From: Dysgonomonas sp. ZJ279 | GTDB lineage: Bacteria; Bacteroidota; Bacteroidia; Bacteroidales; Dysgonomonadaceae | Direction of reading: 5' to 3' | Length of the DNA stretch: 64,000 nt | NCBI RefSeq assembly: GCF_011039205.1 | Contig: NZ_JAAKEL010000001.1 | Coordinates: 310,001 to 374,000 of the forward strand | Part shown: positions 1-8,574 of the stretch, piece after piece | Layout: each line of letters starts with the position of its first letter | Position numbering within the stretch: the first letter of the stretch is position 1 | Notes under the pieces: model-generated | Seen by the model: only the letters and a program-made list of their open reading frames with translations | Told to the model about the DNA's origin: nothing | The model's database searches: none | Translations under genes and position numbers: made by a program

Positions 1-1805
1 GCTTCGAATTTACGCACATCGAAGTCTTGCGCTTTGTCTATTGTATGCCATTTCATATCCAAGATAGATGCTGCAAGGAATTCTGTAGTTGCAAATCCTT
101 GGTTGAAATATGATGCGTTTTGTATCTTTTTAATTAGTTCATTTGGTATAACAGCTCCTGTTTCATAATGCTTAGCATACATTTTTAGCACTTCCGGTTC
201 GAATGCCCAATGTTCCATTACTTGCGATGGTAATTCTACGAAGTCACGAGGAACCGATGTGCCGGATAGTGTATAATATGTGCACTTAGATAGTAAGCCG
301 TGCAGACCATGTCCGAATTCGTGGAAAAGTGTCTCTACTTGTTCCAGAGTCAACAGAGATGGTTTGTCACCAATAGGAGGATTGAAATTTCCTACATTGT
401 AGATAATAGGATGAACAAATTTTCCTTTATATATTTCTTGTTTACGGAAGCTACCCATCCATGCACCGTTACGTTTTCTGCCGTCACGGGCGTAGTAGTC
501 AAGGTATATGATACCGATAAGTGTACTGTCTGCGTCTGTAACCTCAAATACTTGAACATCTTCTTGATAAACAGGAATGTCTGTTACTTGTTTGAAATTG
601 ATGCCATATAGTTTATTTGCAACCATGAATACACCATCACGTACATTATCAGCTTTGAAATATGGTTTTAATGCTTCTTCGTCAAGGGCATATTTTTCTT
701 CACGAAGTTTTTCAGCATAATACCACCAATCCCATGATTCCAGTGTTATATCCTTTCCTTCTTTTTTAGCTAAAGCCTGAAGTTCTGCCGATTCTTTTTG
801 GGCTTGAGGTAATGCATATTTCCATACATTATTCAGTAGTTCCATTGCGGCCGCTGGAGTTTTAGCCATTGTTTCGTCAAGCGAGAAGTCTGCATGAGTT
901 GCATAGCCAAGCATATTTGCTTTTTCTAGTCGAAGGTTTACGATCTTGTTGATGATTGCTTTGTTGTCGTTTGCATTATCGTTATCACCACGGTTATACA
1001 TTGCTTTATACAATTTCGCTCTAAGATCGCGATTGTCTGCATATTGCAAAAATGGTACCCAGCTCGGTTTGCTAAGGGTAAACATCCATTTACCTTCTTC
1101 TCCATTGCTTTTTGCGGTTTGAGCAGCGGCAGCTATTATATCGTCAGGCAGACCGGCCAGATCTTCTTTTTTATCTATCGTTAGTTTGAAAGCAGCGGTT
1201 TCGGCCAATGTATTATTGGCGAAATTAAGGCTGAGCATACCTAATTCTTTGTTTATTTCGCGTAGGCGTGCTTGTTTCGATCCATCTAATAAAATTCCTG
1301 AACGAACGAATCTTTTATAATATTTGTCGATTAGTTGATTTTGCTCTGTCGTCAATTTTGTACGGTCAGCATTATCGTATACCGATTTAATGCGGGCAAA
1401 TAATTTTTCGTTAAGATAAATATTGTCACTATGTTCAGATAGTTTAGGATTTATCTCCTCATCTATTTTTTGTAAAACAGAATCCGTCTGAGCTCCGGTT
1501 AGTGCACCAAATACAGAGGATACTCCGCGTAACATCTGACCCGATTCGTCGAGAGCTACAAATGTGTTTTCGAAAGTTGCCGGTTCGGCGTTGTTCGCAA
1601 TCGAATCTACTTCGGCTGCATTTCTTAATATTGCTTCTTCAAAAGCCGGAAGGAAATGCTCCGCTTTTATTTTATCGAACGGAGGGACTCCGTTAGGGGT
1701 GTCAAACTCAGTGAAAAACGGGTTGTCACTTTTTTTCTGATCGCCTGTGCTATTACATGAATAAAGCATAGTTAACAAACTAAAGATTAATAGAAACTTT
1801 TTCAT
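1..1805 (-). CDS. dcp: M3 family metallopeptidase lipoprotein (peptidyl-dipeptidase Dcp-like), 3' end beyond window
   Basis: Zinc metallopeptidase of the M3 (thimet oligopeptidase/Dcp) family, expected to trim dipeptides or cut short peptides. The ATG is at 1805 and translation runs off the left edge after about 601 residues; family members are near 700, so roughly 90-100 residues are missing. The N-terminus MKKFLLIFSLLTMLYSC is a lipoprotein signal with the lipid-accepting Cys at residue 17, so it is probably anchored in the envelope. The zinc motif HEFGH is at residues 495-499 (bases 309-323), and the third ligand is probably Glu524 in FVELPSQ. A TACTTTTG -7 box lies upstream at 1842-1849. 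The family call is secure; the exact substrate is not visible. Confidence 0.93.
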   Translation of the reverse strand, partial: MKKFLLIFSLLTMLYSCNSTGDQKKSDNPFFTEFDTPNGVPPFDKIKAEHFLPAFEEAILRNAAEVDSIANNAEPATFENTFVALDESGQMLRGVSSVFGALTGAQTDSVLQKIDEEINPKLSEHSDNIYLNEKLFARIKSVYDNADRTKLTTEQNQLIDKYYKRFVRSGILLDGSKQARLREINKELGMLSLNFANNTLAETAAFKLTIDKKEDLAGLPDDIIAAAAQTAKSNGEEGKWMFTLSKPSWVPFLQYADNRDLRAKLYKAMYNRGDNDNANDNKAIINKIVNLRLEKANMLGYATHADFSLDETMAKTPAAAMELLNNVWKYALPQAQKESAELQALAKKEGKDITLESWDWWYYAEKLREEKYALDEEALKPYFKADNVRDGVFMVANKLYGINFKQVTDIPVYQEDVQVFEVTDADSTLIGIIYLDYYARDGRKRNGAWMGSFRKQEIYKGKFVHPIIYNVGNFNPPIGDKPSLLTLEQVETLFHEFGHGLHGLLSKCTYYTLSGTSVPRDFVELPSQVMEHWAFEPEVLKMYAKHYETGAVIPNELIKKIQNASYFNQGFATTEFLAASILDMKWHTIDKAQDFDVRKFE

Positions 1806-1841
1806 ATAGTTCTAATTGTATGATTGAAATGATTTTAGCTG

Positions 1842-1849
1842 CAAAAGTA
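1842..1849 (-). promoter_or_regulatory. Putative -7 box for the M3 peptidase gene
   Basis: Read on the minus strand this is TACTTTTG, a match to the Bacteroidetes -7 consensus TAnnTTTG, 37 bases before the start codon. I see no -33 TTTG at the usual 19-21 base spacing, so only half of the promoter is supported. Confidence 0.45.
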
Positions 1850-1992
1850 ATCAAAAAAACAGAACAAGTCGAAAGATATTAGAATCTTAGGTTTAAAAAA
1901 CACACTATTTTATCAAAAAATCGGATTAAATTTAGTAAACTTGTAATAATTAAGAACATGAATTTGTTTGTGATTAATTATATTGAAATTAA

Positions 1993-2403
1993 ATGGAACG
2001 AGTTTGCTTAAAAAAGATTTTCATTTTCTCTTTTGCAGTTATTTTATCCTTAATATTTGTACAATGTTCGAATGCTAATAAGGTACAGGATGAGCTGGAA
2101 AAATATGTCGAGCGTGAAAATAAGAATTATCCTAAAATAATAGATGATTTCACACGGCTTGAAGGCTGTGAGGCTCTGCCTTCGAATACATTACGATATA
2201 ATTATACAATACAGGTCGAAAGCGCCATGCTCGATACTGTTGTACTGAAAAAAGCATTGAAAGAAAAGCTTATACACTCGATAAAAACAGAACCGGGTTC
2301 AGCTTTTCTTCGTAATAATAATGTGACGTTTCAGTATCAATATAATGACGCCGCTAATAGCCCTGTTTTTAGAATAGATATACCATCGGAAGATTACAAA
2401 TAA
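1993..2403 (+). CDS. Small hypothetical lipoprotein
   Basis: A 136-residue protein that I do not recognise. The N-terminus has basic residues, a hydrophobic stretch (about residues 8-24) and a lipobox-like FVQC ending at Cys26, so a lipid-anchored periplasmic or outer-membrane protein is likely. The mature part is mixed charged and polar (KVQDELEKYVERENK, then a Tyr/Asn-rich end) with no known motif. It lies 6 bases upstream of the YhcH/YiaL-like gene and is probably co-transcribed with it. Function unknown. Confidence 0.72.
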   Translation: MERVCLKKIFIFSFAVILSLIFVQCSNANKVQDELEKYVERENKNYPKIIDDFTRLEGCEALPSNTLRYNYTIQVESAMLDTVVLKKALKEKLIHSIKTEPGSAFLRNNNVTFQYQYNDAANSPVFRIDIPSEDYK

Positions 2404-2409
2404 CAGACA

Positions 2410-2856
2410 ATGATTGTAGGAAGTTTAAAAGATACAGAGAGATACGAAGATATTCATCCGTTATTTAAAACGGTATTTGATTTTTTAAGGAATACCGATT
2501 TCTTAAAATCGGAGGTCGGCACGATAGAATTGCAAGGAAAAGATGCTTTCGCCATTATAAGCGATAGTGATCTGAGAAATAAAGAACTTGCTAAACCGGA
2601 AGCACATAATAGATACCTTGATATACAGTTGCCAATCAGTAAGGCTGAAACATTCGGATGGAAATCCCGATTGGATTTGAATGAAGAATGCGAGCCGTTT
2701 AATGATGAACGGGATATTCAGTTTTTCGAAGATAAAGTTGAAACTTACTTTTCGGTTTCTCCCGGTGATTTTGTAATATTCTTTCCCGAAGATGGACATG
2801 CTCCATGTATTGGTGAAGGAAAAATAAGAAAAGTAGTCGTGAAGATAAAAATCTAA
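2410..2856 (+). CDS. YhcH/YjgK/YiaL family protein (DUF386)
   Basis: 148 residues, the usual length for this cupin-like family, which includes E. coli YhcH and YiaL and the beta subunit EbgC of evolved beta-galactosidase. Members are tied to sugar or sialic acid metabolism, but the reaction is not settled for most. Visible family features are PEAHNRYLDIQ (about residues 64-74), which places Glu and His metal ligands, and the C-terminal FFPEDGHAP, which supplies another His. It is cytoplasmic with no signal peptide. It sits between a lipoprotein gene and the glycogen branching enzyme gene, so a carbohydrate role fits but is inferred. Confidence 0.88.
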   Translation: MIVGSLKDTERYEDIHPLFKTVFDFLRNTDFLKSEVGTIELQGKDAFAIISDSDLRNKELAKPEAHNRYLDIQLPISKAETFGWKSRLDLNEECEPFNDERDIQFFEDKVETYFSVSPGDFVIFFPEDGHAPCIGEGKIRKVVVKIKI

Positions 2857-2877
2857 ATTAATAAACATTGTTGCCTT

Positions 2878-4884
2878 ATGCTAAAGCTAATAAAAAATGA
2901 TACGTGGCTAAAGCCCTATTCCGAAGCTATCGAGGGACGTTATAAATACACGCTCGAAAAAGAGGCTGCATTGACAAATAATGGGTCAATCTCATTGTCT
3001 GATTTTGCTTCAGGGTATATGTATTTCGGATTACATAAAACAAAGAACTCGTGGGTTCTTAGAGAATGGGCGCCCAATGCTACTGCCATATATATGGTCG
3101 GTACATTCAATGGATGGCAGAAGCAAGATGATTTTAAATTGCAACGTAAGGATAATGGCGAATGGGAGCTGGAACTTCCTCTCGATAAGGTCCAACATGA
3201 AGATTTATTCAAGCTGATTGTTTGTTGGGATAGCGGCGAAGGCGAGCGTATTCCTGCATGGGCTAATCGTGTAGTACAGGATGACCATACCAAGATATTC
3301 TCTGCACAGGTTTGGAGTCCTAAAACTCCGTATAAATTCAAGCAAAAAACATTTAAACCCGATACAAGCCCTTTATTAATCTACGAATGCCATATTGGCA
3401 TGTCGTCGGAAGAGGAAAAGGTTGGCACATACGACGAATTCAGAAGAAATATATTGCCCCGTATAAAAGAAGATGGTTACAATACCATTCAGATAATGGC
3501 TATTCAGGAACATCCTTACTATGGATCGTTCGGTTATCATGTATCCAGTTTCTTTGCTGCATCATCGCGTTTTGGTACACCCGATGAATTGAAACATCTG
3601 ATAGACGATGCACATGCATTGGGTATAGCAGTAATTATGGATTTGGTACATTCGCATGCCGTAAAAAATGAAGTGGAGGGCTTAGGGCGTTTTGATGGGT
3701 CGTATGATCAGTATTTCTATGCCGATTACAGAAGGGAGCATCCTGCTTGGGATTCACTGTGCTTTAATTATGGTAAGAACGAGGTTGTTCATTTTTTGCT
3801 TTCTAATTGTAAATTCTGGCTCGAAGAATATAAATTCGACGGTTTCCGTTTCGATGGGGTGACTTCGATGCTTTATTACAGTCATGGGCTTGAAGAATCA
3901 TTTTCGGGTTATGCCGATTATTATAATGGGCATCAGGATGGTGATGCTATTTGCTATCTGACTTTGGCTAATAAGTTGATCCACGAAGTAAATCCCACAG
4001 CGATAACAATAGCCGAAGAAGTTAGTGGTATGCCCGGTTTAGCTGCTAAAAACAAAGATGGAGGCTACGGTTTCGATTATCGCATGGCGATGAATATTCC
4101 CGATTACTGGATAAAGATAATTAAGGAAAGAAGAGACGAAGACTGGCATCCGACAGGTATATTCTGGGAATTGACAAACAGGCGGGAAGATGAGAAAACA
4201 ATCTCGTACGCCGAAAGTCACGATCAGGCATTGGTAGGAGATAAGACAATCATATTTCGACTCATAGATGCCGACATGTACTGGTATATGTCGAAATTGA
4301 AAGAAAGTTCGTTTATTACCGATAGGGGTATCGCCTTACATAAAATGATTCGTTTAGCTACGGCTTCGACGATCAACGGGGGGTATCTCAACTTTATGGG
4401 GAATGAATTCGGTCATCCCGAATGGGTTGATTTTCCGCGTGAAGGTAACGGCTGGTCGTATAAATATGCCCGTCGCCAATGGAGTCTTGCTGATAATTAT
4501 GATTTAAGATATCACTATTTAGGTGACTTTGATAAAGCTATGCTGGAACTGATAAAATCGGTGAAGCAATTTGAGAAAAGCGAAATATTGAGGCTTTGGG
4601 ACAAAGATGATGATCAGGTGTTGGCATACCAACGCAAAGATTTGATTTTTGTTTACAATTTCAATCCGAGTCAATCTTTTACAGATTATGGATTTTTAGC
4701 TCCTACCGGTAAATATGAAGTTGTATTGGACACAGATAATCGCGACTTCGGTGGTAATGGACTTACAGATGCTAGTATCCCTCATTATACAGTTGCCGAT
4801 GCGCTTTATCAAAAAGATGGGAAAGGCTGGCTGAAATTGTATATTCCGGCACGGACTGCTTTTGTGCTGAGAAAAGTAGATTGA
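2878..4884 (+). CDS. glgB: 1,4-alpha-glucan branching enzyme, eukaryote-like GH13_8 type
   Basis: Makes alpha-1,6 branches in glycogen. The 668 residues contain an N-terminal CBM48-like module (WAPNATAIYMVGTFNGW, about 65-81), the GH13 barrel and a C-terminal beta domain. Conserved regions are DLVHSHA (about 255-261), GFRFDGVTSM with nucleophile Asp326, AEEVSG with acid/base Glu380, and AESHDQ (445-450). The VHSHA..N form of region I and the long stretch FNYGKNEVVHFLLSN resemble plant and animal branching enzymes rather than the E. coli GlgB type. It is probably transcribed with the two small genes upstream, and a hairpin terminator follows. No other glycogen gene is adjacent; a GT5-like gene lies 43 kb away. 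Confidence 0.95.
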   Translation: MLKLIKNDTWLKPYSEAIEGRYKYTLEKEAALTNNGSISLSDFASGYMYFGLHKTKNSWVLREWAPNATAIYMVGTFNGWQKQDDFKLQRKDNGEWELELPLDKVQHEDLFKLIVCWDSGEGERIPAWANRVVQDDHTKIFSAQVWSPKTPYKFKQKTFKPDTSPLLIYECHIGMSSEEEKVGTYDEFRRNILPRIKEDGYNTIQIMAIQEHPYYGSFGYHVSSFFAASSRFGTPDELKHLIDDAHALGIAVIMDLVHSHAVKNEVEGLGRFDGSYDQYFYADYRREHPAWDSLCFNYGKNEVVHFLLSNCKFWLEEYKFDGFRFDGVTSMLYYSHGLEESFSGYADYYNGHQDGDAICYLTLANKLIHEVNPTAITIAEEVSGMPGLAAKNKDGGYGFDYRMAMNIPDYWIKIIKERRDEDWHPTGIFWELTNRREDEKTISYAESHDQALVGDKTIIFRLIDADMYWYMSKLKESSFITDRGIALHKMIRLATASTINGGYLNFMGNEFGHPEWVDFPREGNGWSYKYARRQWSLADNYDLRYHYLGDFDKAMLELIKSVKQFEKSEILRLWDKDDDQVLAYQRKDLIFVYNFNPSQSFTDYGFLAPTGKYEVVLDTDNRDFGGNGLTDASIPHYTVADALYQKDGKGWLKLYIPARTAFVLRKVD

Positions 4885-4907
4885 GAGTGTATATGATATA
4901 TTAAAGA

Positions 4908-4935
4908 AAGACCTGAGTAATCGGGTCTTCTTTGC
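4908..4935 (+). terminator. Putative intrinsic terminator after glgB
   Basis: A 9-bp stem (4908-4916 with 4921-4929, one G-T pair) closes a GTAA loop and is followed by a short T-rich stretch. It starts 24 bases after the glgB stop. Confidence 0.6.
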
Positions 4936-4973
4936 TTATATGATTCATTATCTGTAGTTAGAAGTTCAATAAA

Positions 4974-5167
4974 TAACGTGAGTTCGGTATAAACATCTTA
5001 TAATAATGAGTTCCGATATTTATCTTTCGTCCATTCTGTCATCCCGATACGCAGTGAGGGATCTGCTCTCTTACAACAAGTAGGATTCGAGATCCCTCAC
5101 TGCGTATCGGGATGACAAATTCGAATGAAGATTTTATTGTTCTTTTCATTATATTGAACTCACGTTA
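4974..5167. repeat. Nested inverted-repeat element in the glgB-manA gap
   Basis: This fills most of the gene-free stretch 4885-5266. The inner arms 5037-5064 and 5090-5117 are perfect 28-base inverted copies around a 25-base spacer; the left arm includes GTCATCCCGATACGCAGTGA. The outer arms 4974-4992 and 5149-5167 are 19 bases and match at 17 positions, the two exceptions being G-U compatible in one RNA strand. No ORF of note lies inside. The form fits a palindromic interspersed repeat or a miniature non-autonomous element. Only one copy is in the window, so dispersal cannot be judged. The rest of 4885-5266 holds the glgB terminator and the manA upstream region. Confidence 0.75.
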
Positions 5168-5222
5168 AGTAAGAGCTGTTTTTTCTTATATCGAAATACA
5201 TCGAATTGCCAATAACTTTAGT

Positions 5223-5230
5223 TATTTTTG
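5223..5230 (+). promoter_or_regulatory. Putative -7 box for manA
   Basis: TATTTTTG matches TAnnTTTG and lies 36 bases before the manA ATG. No TTTG is seen at standard -33 spacing. Confidence 0.45.
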
Positions 5231-5266
5231 TGGAATCATTTTAAATAACCAATAAAGAAATAAAAT

Positions 5267-6241
5267 ATGAATTTGTATCCGTTAAAATTTAAATCTATCC
5301 TTAAGTCTATTATCTGGGGTGGCGATGAAATATGTAAATTTAAAGGTATAGCTCCTGAGCAGGATGGTGTTGGCGAAAGCTGGGAAATATCTAGCGTCGA
5401 AGGCAACGTTTCTGTTGTTGCCAACGGTGAATTAGAAAATAAAAGTTTGGATGAAGTAATTGCTACTTACAAAGAGCAATTGGTCGGAAAACAAAATTTC
5501 GCAACATTTGGTACAACTTTCCCATTACTTATCAAATTTATTGATGCTCGTGACAATCTTTCTATACAAGTACATCCTGACGATGCTCTGGCTAAAGTGA
5601 GACACAATTCGTTCGGTAAAACCGAAATGTGGTACGTGATCAACGCTGCTCCGGGCGCATTTCTTTATTCGGGATTTGCAAAAGAGATGACTCCCGATCA
5701 ATATGTGCAAAGTATAGAAGATAATACATTCGTAGATGCATTAGAAAAACATGATGTGAAAGCAGGAGATGTGTTTTTCCTTCCGGCAGGCCGTGTGCAT
5801 GCTATCGGTGCAGGTACGTTTATAGCAGAAATTCAGCAAACATCTAATATTACTTATCGTATCTACGATTATAACCGTAAAGATGCAAACGGTAATGGTC
5901 GTGAATTGCATACCGAATTAGCGAAAGATGCAATTGATTTCAAAGTATACGATAACTATCAGAATTCATATACAAGAAAAGAGAATGAAGCGGTAGAGCT
6001 TGAATCGTGTAAATATTTTACAACTAATCTTTTGGAATTGAACCAATCGGTTGACAGGGATTATTCTAAAATAGATTCTTTTATAGCATATATCTGTATG
6101 GGTGGTGCTTGTACGATAAAAGATAATAAAGGGAACGAATTGAGTGTTAAGCAAGGAGAGACAATTCTTATCCCTGCCGATACTACAAGTATGAACATTA
6201 AGCCCGAAGGAAACGTTCTTCTTTTAGAAACATACGTATAA
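5267..6241 (+). CDS. manA: Class I mannose-6-phosphate isomerase
   Basis: Interconverts mannose 6-phosphate and fructose 6-phosphate, feeding GDP-mannose synthesis or mannose catabolism in the cytoplasm. The 324-residue length matches the short type I form. Zinc ligands are visible in IQVHPDD (around residue 100), KTEMWY and GRVHAIG, and the family ending TYRIYDYNR follows. The C-terminal third is a second cupin-like domain (ACTIKDNKGNELSVKQGET). It has its own -7 box upstream and a terminator downstream, so it may be monocistronic. Phosphomannose isomerases and some bifunctional enzymes share the fold, but no nucleotidyltransferase domain is present. Confidence 0.95.
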   Translation: MNLYPLKFKSILKSIIWGGDEICKFKGIAPEQDGVGESWEISSVEGNVSVVANGELENKSLDEVIATYKEQLVGKQNFATFGTTFPLLIKFIDARDNLSIQVHPDDALAKVRHNSFGKTEMWYVINAAPGAFLYSGFAKEMTPDQYVQSIEDNTFVDALEKHDVKAGDVFFLPAGRVHAIGAGTFIAEIQQTSNITYRIYDYNRKDANGNGRELHTELAKDAIDFKVYDNYQNSYTRKENEAVELESCKYFTTNLLELNQSVDRDYSKIDSFIAYICMGGACTIKDNKGNELSVKQGETILIPADTTSMNIKPEGNVLLLETYV

Positions 6242-6267
6242 CCGTAAATTATAATCATAAAAATGAT

Positions 6268-6312
6268 CACCACAAATTTTCGACTAAAGGGAATCTGTGG
6301 TGTTCGTTTTTT
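6268..6312 (+). terminator. Putative terminator after manA
   Basis: CACCACA (6268-6274) pairs with TGTGGTG (6296-6302) around a 21-base loop, followed by TTCGTTTTTT. It lies in the 86-base gap before hemH. Confidence 0.55.
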
Positions 6313-6327
6313 ATATAAAATTGTTAG

Positions 6328-7287
6328 ATGAAAGGAGTATTATTAGTAAATACAGGCAGTCCCAAAGCGTGTACAAGAGCTGACGTAAAGTTCTTTGTGG
6401 GAGCGATGCTGTCTGATCCCAAAGTGATGACTGTTCCCGATTGGTTCCGTCCTATTCTTGTTAAAGGAATTATTTTGCCATTGCGACAATTCAGCTCTAC
6501 GGCTCATTACTCACTTATCTGGGATCATAAGCGTAATATATCACCTCTGCTTTATAATATGCAGCAATTGGCTGCAAAACTCGAAGAACAATCCGAAATG
6601 CCGGTAGAAGTGGCGATGAGGTATGGCGAACCCAGTGTTGCCTTAGCTCTCGAACGATTGATGGAAAAAAATGACAGATTGCACGAAGTGATTGTTTTAC
6701 CAATGTTTCCTCAATATGCCGAATCGTCTTACAAAACAGTGGTAGATTGGATTGGGCAAATTTTCTTTCAGCGCCCCTATCCGTTTCGTCTGAAAATTAT
6801 AGAGCCTTATTTTAATCATCCTGCATATATCAATGCTTTGGTCGAGTCATTAAAGCCTTACATCGAGCAGGATTTCGATAAATTGGTCTTTAGTTTCCAT
6901 AGTCTTCCTCTTTCACATGTGGAAGAAGCATGGAAAAAAGGGAAAGAATTCGATTATGTGTATCAAACAAAGGAGACAGTTCGTTTGGTGCTAAATCAGT
7001 TAAATGTAGATGTGAGAAAAACAAGGCAGGTGTATTCGTCGGCTATGGGGAGTAAATGGTTAAAGCCCGGACTAGACGAAACTATACAATCGTTAGCCGA
7101 AGGAGGAGCAAAGAACATAATTGTTATATCTCCCGGATTTTCGGTTGATAATCTTGAAACATTGTATGATGTGGGTGTTCGCGCTAAAGACTTATTTATT
7201 AAACATGGAGGCACTCGGTTAGACTTTGTACCATGCTTGAATAGTCGGGACTGCTGGGTCGATGCAGTGCAGAAAATAATATCTTAG
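6328..7287 (+). CDS. hemH: Ferrochelatase
   Basis: Inserts ferrous iron into protoporphyrin IX or coproporphyrin III in the last steps of haem synthesis. The 319 residues begin with the family start MKGVLLVNTGSP and contain the catalytic His191 in FSFHSLPLSH and the conserved acidic residue Glu277 in FSVDNLETLYD. The family QSR motif is changed here to YSSAMGSKWLKP. No C-terminal membrane helix or iron-sulfur cysteine cluster is seen, and the protein is probably soluble or peripheral. The stop is followed directly by the start of the next gene, so the two are probably translated from one message. Which porphyrin it uses cannot be told from sequence alone. Confidence 0.93.
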   Translation: MKGVLLVNTGSPKACTRADVKFFVGAMLSDPKVMTVPDWFRPILVKGIILPLRQFSSTAHYSLIWDHKRNISPLLYNMQQLAAKLEEQSEMPVEVAMRYGEPSVALALERLMEKNDRLHEVIVLPMFPQYAESSYKTVVDWIGQIFFQRPYPFRLKIIEPYFNHPAYINALVESLKPYIEQDFDKLVFSFHSLPLSHVEEAWKKGKEFDYVYQTKETVRLVLNQLNVDVRKTRQVYSSAMGSKWLKPGLDETIQSLAEGGAKNIIVISPGFSVDNLETLYDVGVRAKDLFIKHGGTRLDFVPCLNSRDCWVDAVQKIIS

Positions 7288-7290
7288 GTG

Positions 7291-8451
7291 ATGAAACGTA
7301 TTCTTATTTTTAACGATAGCCTGGCACAGGGAGGTACAGAAGTGCTTCTTGTCGATTTGGTTAACCATCTTGCCAAAGAAGGATGTGTTGTCACTCTTCT
7401 TTTGCCCGAACAATCGGATAAAGATGTTTTATTGGAGCAAGTATCGTCAAGAATAAATATAAAATACCTATATGATAAAGGAACATCGCATCTGGAAAAG
7501 AAAATAGGTGAGAATATAATGATTTTCTTTCCTTCAGTTTTCTTAAAATTAAAAGGGTTGAAGGATTCGGATTACGATGAGGTAATTTGTTTTAAAGATT
7601 CTTTTTTTGCAAAGATGTTTACTAAAATGGGTATCCCTAAACTATTGTGGATACATAATATTCTATATAAGCGTACTTATGAGATTCGCTCTTTTCGTGA
7701 AAAAGTATCCGTTTGGCTGAATAAAAAGCAGTTGAAAACAACACAACGCTCTTATAACCGGTTTGATAAAGTGATTTGTGTGTCAGATGCCTGCAAAAAT
7801 GCTTACATTAATGTGTTGCACGATGGTGTTCATCCTCAGCAGGACATCGAAGTGTTGTATAATGCAATCGATTTAAGTAAGGTTGTTGAAAAATCTAAGC
7901 AAAAAATCGAAGACTTGCCGCAGGGGGTAACCAATTTTGTTTTAGTAACACGCAGTTCACCCGAAAAACGGACAGATCGATTAGTGAATGCTGCTAATAG
8001 ATTGAATCAGGATGGTTATAATTTTCATGTATATATTTTAGGCGAGGGTCTTGATAACGAAGATATGATAGCAAATCTTGCATCATTAGGATTGAAAGAT
8101 AAGATAACCTTGATGGGACGCGTAGATAATCCTTATCCATATATTTTACAAAGTAATTGGTTGTTGTGCGTGTCGGAACGGGAAAGCTTTTCGCTCGTTT
8201 TGCTGGAGGCAATGGCTCTCGGCACACCTGTTATTACGACCAACTGTGGGGGACCAGCTGATATTGTAGATGGAGGTAAATACGGCATTCTAGTAGATAA
8301 TAGTACCGAAGGTGTATATGAGGGTATGAAGAGGGTTCTCGACGATTCTACTCTTTCGGTTCAGTATAGTGCTTATTTGGATAAGGTCTTAATTCGCTTT
8401 AGCTATAAAGGATGGCTCGAAAAAATAGATACTATATTGGGATTGATATAA
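7291..8451 (+). CDS. GT4 family glycosyltransferase
   Basis: A retaining GT-B glycosyltransferase, 387 residues if read from the GTG at 7288 or 386 from the ATG at 7291, which I prefer. The N-terminal donor-independent domain begins MKRILIFNDSLAQGGTE. The C-terminal domain carries VTRSSPEKRTDRLVNA, the ILGEG and LMGRVDNPYPY strands, and the E-x7-E signature ERESFSLVLLE followed by TTNCGGPADIV. No signal peptide or membrane segment is present, so it acts on the cytoplasmic face, probably in surface glycan assembly. It sits 3 bases after hemH with no glycan cluster around it, so the acceptor is unknown. Confidence 0.9.
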   Translation: MKRILIFNDSLAQGGTEVLLVDLVNHLAKEGCVVTLLLPEQSDKDVLLEQVSSRINIKYLYDKGTSHLEKKIGENIMIFFPSVFLKLKGLKDSDYDEVICFKDSFFAKMFTKMGIPKLLWIHNILYKRTYEIRSFREKVSVWLNKKQLKTTQRSYNRFDKVICVSDACKNAYINVLHDGVHPQQDIEVLYNAIDLSKVVEKSKQKIEDLPQGVTNFVLVTRSSPEKRTDRLVNAANRLNQDGYNFHVYILGEGLDNEDMIANLASLGLKDKITLMGRVDNPYPYILQSNWLLCVSERESFSLVLLEAMALGTPVITTNCGGPADIVDGGKYGILVDNSTEGVYEGMKRVLDDSTLSVQYSAYLDKVLIRFSYKGWLEKIDTILGLI

Positions 8452-8574
8452 ACATCGTACTTATTAACAATAAAGTGGACTTTTCAACAACAATAACAAT
8501 GTTTCACAAAATTAACGCTAAACTCCTGTTTTTTATTATTTAATTTGTTCTCAGAAACTAATTGTACAACTTTT

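Noticed and set aside
8500-8507. TGTTTCAC just upstream of parA, resembling half of a parS site
   Set aside because: The other half (GTGAAACA) is absent, so it is not a palindromic parS.
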